DNA of 64,000 nt, from NCBI GenBank assembly GCA_018268955.1, contig JAFDVO010000018.1:209450-273449 (forward strand), given 5' to 3'. The position numbers and the translations under genes are program-made. The notes under the pieces were generated by a model that worked only from the letters and a program-made list of their open reading frames with translations, did no database searches and was not told where the DNA came from. The stretch comes from Acidobacteriota bacterium (GTDB taxonomy: Bacteria > Acidobacteriota > Vicinamibacteria > Vicinamibacterales > CAVVIG01). Below are positions 25,760 through 33,591 of the stretch, in pieces (position 1 is the stretch's first letter; every line of letters starts with the position of its first letter).

Positions 25760-26662
25760 CTACGGGTGCTTGATGAACGTGCCGGCGCGCAGGTCGGCCA
25801 TCGCCTGCCGCAGTTCGGCGTCGGTGTTCATCACGATGGGACCGTACCACGCCACCGGTTCCTCGAGCGGGCGCCCGGACACGAGCAGGAACCGAATGCC
25901 ATCGGGGCCCGCGTTCACCACGATCTCGTCGCCGCGATCGAACAGGACGAGCGAGTGATTCCGCGCGTCGTAGGTGATCGTGTCGGACCCGTCGGTCGCC
26001 TCGGTGCGGACGGCCTGCGGGTCGGACGCATCGCGGAACGTGCCGCTCCCAGCGAAGACGTACGCGAACGCATGGCGCGTCACTTCGACCACGATGCGAC
26101 GGCGGCGGTTCGGCGGGACCGAGATGTCGACGTAGCGCGGGTCCGCGGCGACCCCTTCGACCGGACCTTTCTGCCCCCAGAACTCACCGCAGATCACCCG
26201 GGCGCTCGTTCCGTCGTCTTCGGTGACAGTCGGGATGTCGCGTGCGGCGATGTCCTGATAGCGCGGATTGGTCATCTTCAGAGATGCCGGCAGGTTCGCC
26301 CAGAGCTGGAAGCCGTGCATCCGCCCCTGCTCGTCTCCTTTTGGCATCTCCTGGTGCATGATGCCGCTGCCCGCGGTCATCCACTGCACGTCACCTGCCC
26401 CGAGGTTGCCCCGATTCCCGAGGCTGTCCCCGTGCTCGACGGTCCCTGCGAGCACGTAGGTGATCGTCTCGATGCCGCGATGCGGATGCCACGGGAACCC
26501 GGCGAGGTAATCAGCAGGGCGATCGTTCCTGAAGTCATCGAACAGGAGGAATGGGTCGAAGTCGTGCGTCTTCCCGAATCCAAAGCCACGGCGGAGCTTC
26601 ACGCCCGCGCCTTCGAGATGCGGTTGCGCGTCGATCATCTGCTTCACAGGCCGGATGGACAT
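25760..26662 (-). CDS. pirin-family protein
   Basis: 300 aa bicupin. The N-terminal domain keeps the Fe-binding set: HPHRGIETITYVLAG (two His) and a later His/Glu in GSGIMHQEMP. The C-terminal cupin is degenerate. Bacterial pirins include quercetin 2,3-dioxygenases and redox regulators; which applies is unknown. A TAGACT hexamer ends six bases before the ATG and no Shine-Dalgarno sequence is present, so the mRNA is probably leaderless. Confidence 0.92.
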   Translation of the reverse strand: MSIRPVKQMIDAQPHLEGAGVKLRRGFGFGKTHDFDPFLLFDDFRNDRPADYLAGFPWHPHRGIETITYVLAGTVEHGDSLGNRGNLGAGDVQWMTAGSGIMHQEMPKGDEQGRMHGFQLWANLPASLKMTNPRYQDIAARDIPTVTEDDGTSARVICGEFWGQKGPVEGVAADPRYVDISVPPNRRRRIVVEVTRHAFAYVFAGSGTFRDASDPQAVRTEATDGSDTITYDARNHSLVLFDRGDEIVVNAGPDGIRFLLVSGRPLEEPVAWYGPIVMNTDAELRQAMADLRAGTFIKHP

Positions 26663-26677
26663 GGGGACAGTCTAGTC

Positions 26678-26878
26678 AAATGCAGAAATGCAGGAATGTA
26701 GAAATGCACAAATGCACAATGCACAAATGGAGGAATGCTGGAGTGCAGGAGGGCTGGTAGGGCTGGTGGGGCTGGTAGGGCTGGTGGGACTGGTGGGGCG
26801 AACGGGGGGCGCCAACTCATCAACCCACCACTTCGTCAATTCGCCAATTCACCAATTCACCAGTTCACCAATTGCGTC
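26678..26878. repeat. composite tandem tracts of period 8, 9 and 8
   Basis: Three blocks fill the pirin-azgA gap: AAATGCAG/AAATGCAC-type 8-mers (26678-26751), five 9-mers of the form GGCTGGTAG/GGCTGGTGG (26752-26796), and ATTCGCCA, ATTCACCA twice, GTTCACCA (26839-26870). Confidence 0.85.
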
Positions 26879-26887
26879 TCGTCACCC

Positions 26888-28165
26888 TCAGTGTCCGAGT
26901 GCGATGAGCACGCCGGAGAGCACGGCGAGCGCCCACAGGGTTCCACTCACGTCGCGCGCGCGGCCGACGGCCGCGAACATGATCGCATGCAGGAGGAAGC
27001 CCCAGAGGATCCCTTGCGTGATCGAGAGCGTGAGCGGGATGAGGACGAAGGTGACGAACGCGGGCAGCGCTTCTTCGACCCTGGTGAAGTCGATGCCGAG
27101 CACGGACTGGAACATCGACACGCCGACGAGCACCAGTACGGGCGCGGTGGCGTAGCCGGGCACCGCCGCGACGACCGGCCCCAGGAAGAAGCACGGCACG
27201 AAGCAAAGCGCGGTCACGACGGACGCGAGGCCGGTGCGCGCGCCCATGCGGATGCCCGCGATGCTCTCCACATAGGCCGTTCCCGGTGACGATCCCACGA
27301 GCCCCGCGGACGCCGTCGCAATCGCGTCGACGATGAGGCCGCGCCTCAGGTGACGGGGTTTCCCCTGCTCGTCCACGAGCCCGGACGCCAGCGAGACGCC
27401 GATGAACGTGGAGAGCGAGTCGAAGAGATCCGTGAAGAGGATCGCGACCATCGACGGCAGCCACGCGAGCCGCAGCGCGCCCATCATGTCGAGTTGGAGG
27501 AAGGTGGAGCGGACGTCCGGCGCGCTCAGCAGGCGCTCGGGTGCGCGTTCGTATCCAAGTGCCCACGCAATCCCGGTCACGGTCGCGATGGCGGCCAGGA
27601 ACGCCAGCGGGCTCTTCCGCTGGGTGAGCACCGCCGCGATGAGGATGCCCATCAGGAGGAAGACGGCACGGTGGTCGGGCGTCCCCATGCGCACGAGCGT
27701 GGCCGCATCGCCCACGATGAGACCAGCGTTCCGCAGGCCAAGGAACGTCAGCAGCAGGCCGATGCCGCCTGCGGCTGCGGAGCGCAGCGACACGGGAATC
27801 GCCAGAGCGATGTGCTCCCGGATCGGCGTCACCGAGACGAGCAGGAACAGCACGCCGGCCCAGAACACGATCCCCAGCGCGGTCTGCCAGGGCACATGGT
27901 TCTGCAGGATCAGCGTGAACGCGAAGAACGCATTCAGCCCCATGCCAGGCGCCACCGCGAACGGCAGGCGCGCATAGAGCCCCATCAGCAGCGTCATGCT
28001 GCACGCCACGAACACGGTCGCGGTCAGCACGCCTGAGAACGGCATCCCGGTCCCTGCACTCGACAGGATCGCGGGATTGACGACGACGATGTAGGCCATC
28101 GTCACGAAGGTGGTGATGCCGCCGATCACCTCCGGGTACCACGGCTGATCGCGAAGGCCGGCCAT
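26888..28165 (-). CDS. purine permease, AzgA/PbuG type
   Basis: 425 aa multi-pass transporter for guanine, hypoxanthine or adenine by proton symport. Family signatures: GGITTFVTMAYIVVVNPAIL at the start, PGMGLNAFFAF, and LFTDLFDSLSTFIGVS; GSSPGTAYVESIAG follows. Start set at 28165: the ATG has TACGAT ending seven bases upstream, a leaderless promoter. The in-frame codon at 28210 lies in a repeat element. No purine genes are adjacent. Confidence 0.9.
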   Translation of the reverse strand: MAGLRDQPWYPEVIGGITTFVTMAYIVVVNPAILSSAGTGMPFSGVLTATVFVACSMTLLMGLYARLPFAVAPGMGLNAFFAFTLILQNHVPWQTALGIVFWAGVLFLLVSVTPIREHIALAIPVSLRSAAAGGIGLLLTFLGLRNAGLIVGDAATLVRMGTPDHRAVFLLMGILIAAVLTQRKSPLAFLAAIATVTGIAWALGYERAPERLLSAPDVRSTFLQLDMMGALRLAWLPSMVAILFTDLFDSLSTFIGVSLASGLVDEQGKPRHLRRGLIVDAIATASAGLVGSSPGTAYVESIAGIRMGARTGLASVVTALCFVPCFFLGPVVAAVPGYATAPVLVLVGVSMFQSVLGIDFTRVEEALPAFVTFVLIPLTLSITQGILWGFLLHAIMFAAVGRARDVSGTLWALAVLSGVLIALGH

Positions 28166-28180
28166 GAGGGAGATCGTAGC

Positions 28181-28284
28181 GCGCGCCACCGCGGAGCGCG
28201 CGGATGCCACGGAGAAACCGTTCGGAAACAGTGTGGCTCCGTGTGCTCAGCGATCGGCGTGGTGGAGCTTTGAAACAGTCTCTT
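28181..28284. repeat. ~100-bp palindromic interspersed element, copy 3
   Basis: GCGCCACCGCGGAGCGCGCG ... GGCGTGGTGGAGCTTTGAAACAG. It begins three bases beyond the -10 hexamer of azgA, so that promoter's -35 region would be made of repeat DNA. Confidence 0.75.
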
Positions 28285-28355
28285 GGAGCGCGAAGCGATC
28301 GCTCACGCGCCGCGGGGAGTCAGGAGTCGGGAGGCGACGACGGGAGGGCAAGGAT

Positions 28356-28434
28356 GAAGTGAGACGTGAGAGGTTCGAGATGAGGAGTGAGCGACTGCGT
28401 CACTCCTGCATTCCGACTTCTGACGTCTCACTTC
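28356..28434. repeat. 79-bp nested inverted repeat with a 7-base rhythm
   Basis: Perfect 12-bp outer arms (GAAGTGAGACGT and its complement) and perfect 7-bp inner arms (GGAGTGA/TCACTCC). Units such as AGTGAGA, CGTGAGA, then TGACGTC, TCACTTC repeat every seven bases. It lies just after the stop of the lipoprotein gene and could stop transcription, though it has no T-run. Confidence 0.75.
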
Positions 28435-28451
28435 CGACGGCTGAGCGGTCG

Positions 28452-29555
28452 TTACGGCTTGGGCCGGGTGCTGATCCAGACGTTGCGGTAGATCGTGCCG
28501 GGGATGCTGGCCGATTCACCGCCGCTGCGGCCGGTCGGCACGCCGATGAACGCGTAGTGCGGCTGCGGGTTGTACGAGCCGTTGTTCGCGTTGCGCGTGA
28601 TGTCGTAGATCAGCCGGCCGCCGGGCCCCCCCTCGTTGACGGTCACGCGGACCTGCTTGCCCCAGGTGTAGCGCCAGTAGTACCAGGTGTTCGGGTCGAG
28701 ACTCTTCACCGAGATCATGCGCTGGTCCGTAGTCGGCTCGTACCGCACGCTCGTGTCGTCTGCCGATCCGTACAGCACGCGGTAGGTGATCGAGTTCGGC
28801 GGGAAGCCGCTGGTGCCGCGGTACTGCACGTCGACACGGTACGGGTTGGTGATGTAGTCGTTCGAGTCCGGGTTGCCCTGCATCATGCCGAACACTTTCG
28901 ACTTGTCGCCCGGTGCGTTCCCGCGAAGGCCCTTGATCTCGACGGCGAATTCGCCGGAGCTGATCGTCACCGGGATGGCGTAGCGCACGTAGGCCGCGTT
29001 CGTCTCGAGCCGGGCACCTTCAGCCGTGAAGGTCACCGGGCCGACCGCCTGGCCGACCGAGCTGCCGTTGTAGAGCGGATCGAACACCTCGCTGCCGCGG
29101 ATGTAGCCGCCCTCGGAGGAGATGAAGGAGGCGGGCGCCGACCACGGGCCGGCATCGCCGCCGAACTCGGCACGCACGCGCCACGTGTGGCGCGCCTTGA
29201 ACGCGAGCTGCGCCGACGGGCGCCACGCGAGGCTGCCGACCGGACCCGAGTCCTGCACCAGGTTGCCGGAGGCGTCGTTCACCTGGAAGCGGTAGGCCAG
29301 GGCGCCGGGCAGGGTGGCCCCGAACTTCGCCGTGGCCGCCGAGGCCGTCAGCGTCGGGACATCGGTCTGCTGCGCGTCATTGGTCGGCGACACGACACCC
29401 GGTGCCGTCACCTTCAGCGTGGAGCCGTCTGCCGCCGCGTCTGCTCCCTGTGCCCCTGATCCGCTGGGGGAAACCGGCGTGGCCGACTGGCGGCTGCACG
29501 CGATGGCCAGCGCCAGCAGCGCCGCCGTAGCCGTGACCGTGAACCTTCTCGACAT
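28452..29555 (-). CDS. lipoprotein with FnIII-like and jelly-roll-like domains, unknown function
   Basis: 367 aa. The lipobox LALAIAC near residue 14-20 indicates lipid anchoring. A Ser/Gly/Ala-rich linker leads to an FnIII-like domain about residues 45-145 (VSPTNDAQQTDVPTLTAS ... HTWRVRAEF). The C-terminal ~200 residues, with YYWRYTWGKQVRVTVNEGG, resemble a concanavalin-like sandwich that could bind carbohydrate. GGAG lies eight bases before the ATG. No neighbour clarifies its role. Confidence 0.75.
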   Translation of the reverse strand: MSRRFTVTATAALLALAIACSRQSATPVSPSGSGAQGADAAADGSTLKVTAPGVVSPTNDAQQTDVPTLTASAATAKFGATLPGALAYRFQVNDASGNLVQDSGPVGSLAWRPSAQLAFKARHTWRVRAEFGGDAGPWSAPASFISSEGGYIRGSEVFDPLYNGSSVGQAVGPVTFTAEGARLETNAAYVRYAIPVTISSGEFAVEIKGLRGNAPGDKSKVFGMMQGNPDSNDYITNPYRVDVQYRGTSGFPPNSITYRVLYGSADDTSVRYEPTTDQRMISVKSLDPNTWYYWRYTWGKQVRVTVNEGGPGGRLIYDITRNANNGSYNPQPHYAFIGVPTGRSGGESASIPGTIYRNVWISTRPKP

Positions 29556-29638
29556 CCAAGAGCTCCTGCGATGAATGGACGTTGTCGTCTGTAGTGTTCG
29601 TGCGTCTGGGGATGAGTGCCGTGTGTCGTTCGACGAGG

Positions 29639-30190
29639 CTAGCCGCGACTCCGGGGGGGCCTGGGGCGACCGTCGCCGTTCTTCCGGCTAGCCGCGGCCG
29701 CAGGCTCGACCTCGATGACCATGATGTATTGCTGCCGGATGACGGCGGCCGGCGATCGGCGCGTGTTCCGCAGCACGTCCCGAATCGCCTCGAAGATCCG
29801 GGTGTCCTCGTCGGGCAGGTCGTGCTCGTCGAGCGCGTCCTGAATCATCAGTTCCAGCCGCGCCGCCGTCATCGACTCGTCGAACGAGATCAGGGCACGG
29901 CCGTCAGACAGCGGCACCAGCACGACGCCGGTGCGCCGCTCGAGCGTCTTCGTCGGGTTGACGACGATCACCGAGCGCTTGCCGAACGACACCAGCTCCG
30001 CGGGGGGCGACGGTCGCTTCGCGACTTCAGGCTGGGCCAGCCGCACGATGGCGCGGCTCAGGTCGTGATCGATCCCGCCCAGCGTTTCGAGGACGTTCTC
30101 GGGCAGCGTCAGCGTGACGGGACGCGACGGCTGGGCAAACTTGCGCGGACGCCCGCGCCTGGGCGTCGTGACCGGAAGAGACAGGCTCAC
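29639..30190 (-). CDS. AT-hook DNA-binding hypothetical protein
   Basis: 183 aa, GTG start. An AT-hook (RRGRPRKFA, residues 11-19) is followed by a short segment like a ribbon-helix-helix (PVTLTLPENVLETLGGIDHD) and an alpha/beta domain with RSVIVVNPTK and LVPLSDGRALISFDES. This suggests a sequence-biased DNA-binding regulator or nucleoid protein. The C-terminus is Arg/Pro-rich. No characterised homologue recognised. Confidence 0.7.
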   Translation of the reverse strand: MSLSLPVTTPRRGRPRKFAQPSRPVTLTLPENVLETLGGIDHDLSRAIVRLAQPEVAKRPSPPAELVSFGKRSVIVVNPTKTLERRTGVVLVPLSDGRALISFDESMTAARLELMIQDALDEHDLPDEDTRIFEAIRDVLRNTRRSPAAVIRQQYIMVIEVEPAAAASRKNGDGRPRPPRSRG

Positions 30191-30401
30191 GATTTCTGAG
30201 GATTATTCCTGCTCCGGCCGGTAATTTCAACGAAGAAAATCCATGTCGGCGGCTCCGTAGCGCCGAATGCCTGCTGGATTTCCGGCACCTGCCGCGAATT
30301 CGACCGGGCTCAGCAGGAGGGCCGCCCCGTCGTAACCTCCATGATTCAGGGAGAAAACGGGTTCACCAGCATCTGGCACGTTCCGTGGTTACGATGGAGG
30401 C

Positions 30402-30758
30402 GTGACCAGTCTCCGACATGCGGTGCTCGTGCTTCTGCTGCTGGCGATAGCTGCCGCAACGGGATCGGCGTTCACTGCGCAGGTGCACTTGGCGTGCGTC
30501 ACGCAGACGCACGACTGCGACGACGCGGTGACGGCGGTCGCGGAGTGCTGCTGCCACGCGTCCGACGCCGGGTCGCACGACTCGACGCTCCCCGAGCAGC
30601 GCGTCGAGTTGACCGCCGCGGTAAGCCTGGCCGTGCCGGTCCTCGGTGTCGCGCCTGCCTTCACGACGACAGCCTCAGGCATCCACCATCCTGTCCCTAT
30701 CTCGCCCAGGCGCTGCCTGCTTGACCTTCCCACGCTGCTCGCCACGCTGCTGATCTGA
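30402..30758 (+). CDS. small secreted Cys/His-rich protein of the Cus operon
   Basis: 118 aa. The signal peptide (VLVLLLLAIAAATGSAF) precedes a segment with Cys and His residues (CVTQTHDCDD, AECCCHASDAGSHD) that may bind Cu(I)/Ag(I), and a C-terminal hydrophobic part. The GTG start is preceded six bases upstream by TACGAT; a GGAGG touches the GTG too closely to act, so the mRNA is probably leaderless. It lies 96 bases before the channel gene. Similar short proteins often precede copper-efflux operons. Confidence 0.65.
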   Translation: MTSLRHAVLVLLLLAIAAATGSAFTAQVHLACVTQTHDCDDAVTAVAECCCHASDAGSHDSTLPEQRVELTAAVSLAVPVLGVAPAFTTTASGIHHPVPISPRRCLLDLPTLLATLLI

Positions 30759-30854
30759 GCCGCACCCGCTCGTCATCCGCCTGTTTTCCGCCCGGAGTGT
30801 GTCCGTGCGCGTCCCATCTGCGCGCATGGACCGGACAAGACGTGAGGCGTTGCG

Positions 30855-32330
30855 ATGCGTGTGGTGTGTGTCGTTCTGATGGGCCTGGCTGCCGTCGCTC
30901 CTGCTGGCGCCCAGCCGGCCCCCTCGTTGACGTTACATGAGGCCGTTGCGGAGGCAACGGCCAACAACCCGGAGATTGCCGCCGCCAGACTGGGCTACGA
31001 CGCAGCGAAGCTGCGGCCCTTACAGGACCGGAGCCTGCCGGATCCGATGGTGTCTGCCGGCTACAGCTCGATTGGTCGTCCATGGCCGGGCGCGGGGATC
31101 GGCAGGGAGCCAACCGCCAACATTGGCGTCATGGTCAGCCAGGCGGTGCCGTATCCGGGCAAGCGTCAGCTGCGCGGCGACATCGCGTCACGTGTGGCGG
31201 AGGCGGAGGGCCGCAGCGTCGACGTTGTCACGCTGGATGTGACCGGGCGGGTGAAGCAGGCGTACTACCGGCTGGCGTACACCTACGAGGTCGAGGACGT
31301 CCTTACGCGAAACCGCGACCTGCTGCACACGCTCCTCGCGGTCAGCGAGAGCCGCTACTCGGTGGGCAGCGCCGCCCAGCAGGACGTCATCAAGGCGCAG
31401 ACACAGTTGAGCATCCTCGAACTGCAGCTCGAACGCGTGCGCCAGGAGCGCTGGACGCGCGAAGGCGAGCTGAAGGCTCTGATGGGACGGGGATACGACG
31501 CCGTCCTGGGCCGGCCCGACGTTCTGGAGGCCACACCGTTTACCCTCTCCCTCGACGAGATTCTGGCAGCCGCGCAGGCCCACTCCCCCGCGCTCCAGCG
31601 AGACAAGCTGCTCGTCGAGCGGTCGAACCTCTCCGTCGAAGCGGCGCGCAGGGAATACAAGCCCGACTTCGGCATCAGCGGCGGCTACTACTTCCAGGGC
31701 TCGATGCCGCCCATGTACGAGTTCCGCGTCGACGTGCAGCTCCCGCTGCAGCGGGCAAAGCGGGCGGCGGCCGTCGCTGAACAGCAGGCCAGCGCGAACG
31801 CCGCCTCCCGCACGTATGAGGCGGACCGCCTCTCGCTACAGGGCCGGTTGACGGAGGAGTACCAGGCAACGGCCACCTCGGCACGCCTCGCCCTGCTCTA
31901 CCGCGAAACCGTGCTGCCGCAGGCGCGGCTGGCCCTCGAGTCGTCGCTTGCCAGCTACCGGACCGGCGGCGTGGACTTCCTCTCGGTGCTGACCAACTTC
32001 GGCACCGTCCTCGAGTACGAGATGACCTACTACGACGAACTCACCGCCTACCACGTTGCCGTGAGCCGCCTCGAAGCGATGGCCGGCACTGCCGTGGCGC
32101 ATGAGGCCCACCATGAAAATCCTGAAGCTCCTGGCGCTGCTGCTGTTGCTCGCCGCGACCTTTGCCGGCGGCTACGTCATGCGCGCCACCCATCAGTCGG
32201 TCGCCTCACCCGCCGCGGGCCAGCGACGGGTCCTGTACTACGTCGACCCCATGCATCCGCAATACAGGTCCGACACGCCCGGGATCGCACCCGACTGCGG
32301 CATGACGCTGGAGCCGGTATATGCCGATGA
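30855..32330 (+). CDS. CusC-like outer-membrane channel
   Basis: TolC-family channel, 491 aa. Signal peptide ends at PAGAQ; the first OEP repeat begins SLTLHEAVAEATANNPEIAA. Homology ends near residue 416 (LEAMAGTAVAHE). The frame then continues 75 codons, Arg-rich and without similarity, overlapping the first 230 bases of the adaptor gene in another frame. A TGA that overlaps the adaptor ATG (ATGA) lies one frame away, so a recent small frameshift near 32090 may have extended the gene. Confidence 0.85.
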   Translation: MRVVCVVLMGLAAVAPAGAQPAPSLTLHEAVAEATANNPEIAAARLGYDAAKLRPLQDRSLPDPMVSAGYSSIGRPWPGAGIGREPTANIGVMVSQAVPYPGKRQLRGDIASRVAEAEGRSVDVVTLDVTGRVKQAYYRLAYTYEVEDVLTRNRDLLHTLLAVSESRYSVGSAAQQDVIKAQTQLSILELQLERVRQERWTREGELKALMGRGYDAVLGRPDVLEATPFTLSLDEILAAAQAHSPALQRDKLLVERSNLSVEAARREYKPDFGISGGYYFQGSMPPMYEFRVDVQLPLQRAKRAAAVAEQQASANAASRTYEADRLSLQGRLTEEYQATATSARLALLYRETVLPQARLALESSLASYRTGGVDFLSVLTNFGTVLEYEMTYYDELTAYHVAVSRLEAMAGTAVAHEAHHENPEAPGAAAVARRDLCRRLRHARHPSVGRLTRRGPATGPVLRRPHASAIQVRHARDRTRLRHDAGAGICR

Positions 32331-33591
32331 GCCCGGCTCACCGCCGCCTGCGGCACAGCGGAAGGTGCTTTACTACCGGGACCCGCAGCAGCCCTCCTAC
32401 ACCGCAGAGAAGCCCGGGCTCAATCCGGAAACTGGCAACACGCTGGAACCGGTCTTCGCGTCTGACCCGGCCTCGACACCGGCTGGCGTCATCCGTGTCT
32501 CGCCCGAGCGGCAACAGATGATCGGCGTGAAGTTCGTCACCGCCGAAGTGGGTGGCGGCACACGGATCATCCGCACGGTGGGCAAGGTATCGGCTGACGA
32601 GACACGCGTCGGCCACGTGCACACCCGCATCGAGGGGTGGCTGGAGAAGGTGTTCGTCGACTTCACGGGCGCTGTCGTCAAGGCCGGCCAGCCAATGCTG
32701 ACCATCTACAGCCCCGAGATGCTCGCCTCGCAGCAGGAGCTGCTGCTCGCTGCTCGGGCGCGCGAGCTGATGGTGAAGAACCCGCTCGCCTCGGCCGCAC
32801 AGCAGGGCGACTCCCTCTTTGCCGCAGCCAGGCGGCGCCTGCAGCTGTGGGACCTCAGCGAGGACCAGATCGACCAGGTCCTCCGCACTGGACAGCCGAT
32901 CCGCAGCATCACGGTACCCGCGCCAATGTCGGGTGTCGTCACCGAGCGGAACGCGTTCCCGAACCAGAAGGTCACGCCGGACAGCGACCTCTACACAATC
33001 ACCGACCTCAGCCACGTCTGGATCGTGGCGGACGTTTTCGAGTCCGACATCGCCGACATCCGCACCGGCGATCCGGCGCTCGTGACCTTCGCCAACAGTG
33101 CCGCGCCACCCATCCAGGCTCGCGTGAACTACATCCAGCCGCAGGTGGACCCGACGACACGGACGCTGCAGGTGCGGCTCGACGCAGGAAACCCCAGCCT
33201 GCGCATGAAACCCGACATGTTCGTGAACGTCGAGTTCAAGGCGTCAGCGGCCACGCAGCTCACGGTGCCCAGCGACGCCGTCCTCGACACCGGCGATCGC
33301 CAGACGGTGTTCGTCGATCGCGGCGAGGGGTACCTGGAACCGAGGCAGGTCACGGTCGGCGAGCGGCTCGGCGAGCGGGTCACCATCACCAGCGGCCTCA
33401 CCCCCGGCGAACGGATCGTCGCGGCCGGCACGTTCCTGATCGACTCGGAGAGCCAGCTGAAGGCGGCCGCCAGTGGACTGGGCGTGCCGGCAGCGCACGA
33501 TTCGCATCCGGGTGCCCGAGACCCCAGCGCCCAGCCCAGAGTCCCGAGTTCCCAGTCGCCGACCACACATCAGGGGCACGGCCGTGATTGA
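32101..33591 (+). CDS. CusB-like RND adaptor with tandem heavy-metal-binding domains
   Basis: 496 aa. A membrane anchor/signal (KILKLLALLLLLAATFAGGY) precedes two heavy-metal-binding modules: the first (YYVDPMHP ... DCGMTLEPVY) has its Met, His and Cys; the second (YYRDPQQP ... ETGNTLEPVF) has lost them. Lipoyl, helical hairpin and barrel domains follow (VFVDFTGAVVKAGQPMLTIY). The Ser/Pro/His-rich C-terminal tail is encoded by a period-7 repeat tract. It presents copper or silver to the CusA pump, whose GTG overlaps its stop by eight bases. Confidence 0.9.
   Translation: MRPTMKILKLLALLLLLAATFAGGYVMRATHQSVASPAAGQRRVLYYVDPMHPQYRSDTPGIAPDCGMTLEPVYADEPGSPPPAAQRKVLYYRDPQQPSYTAEKPGLNPETGNTLEPVFASDPASTPAGVIRVSPERQQMIGVKFVTAEVGGGTRIIRTVGKVSADETRVGHVHTRIEGWLEKVFVDFTGAVVKAGQPMLTIYSPEMLASQQELLLAARARELMVKNPLASAAQQGDSLFAAARRRLQLWDLSEDQIDQVLRTGQPIRSITVPAPMSGVVTERNAFPNQKVTPDSDLYTITDLSHVWIVADVFESDIADIRTGDPALVTFANSAAPPIQARVNYIQPQVDPTTRTLQVRLDAGNPSLRMKPDMFVNVEFKASAATQLTVPSDAVLDTGDRQTVFVDRGEGYLEPRQVTVGERLGERVTITSGLTPGERIVAAGTFLIDSESQLKAAASGLGVPAAHDSHPGARDPSAQPRVPSSQSPTTHQGHGRD
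33518..33559. repeat. period-7 tract inside the cusB-like 3' end
   Basis: GAGACCC, CAGCGCC, CAGCCCA, GAGTCCC, GAGTTCC, CAGTCGC: the same kind of tract as in gaps, but translated into the protein tail. Confidence 0.7.
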
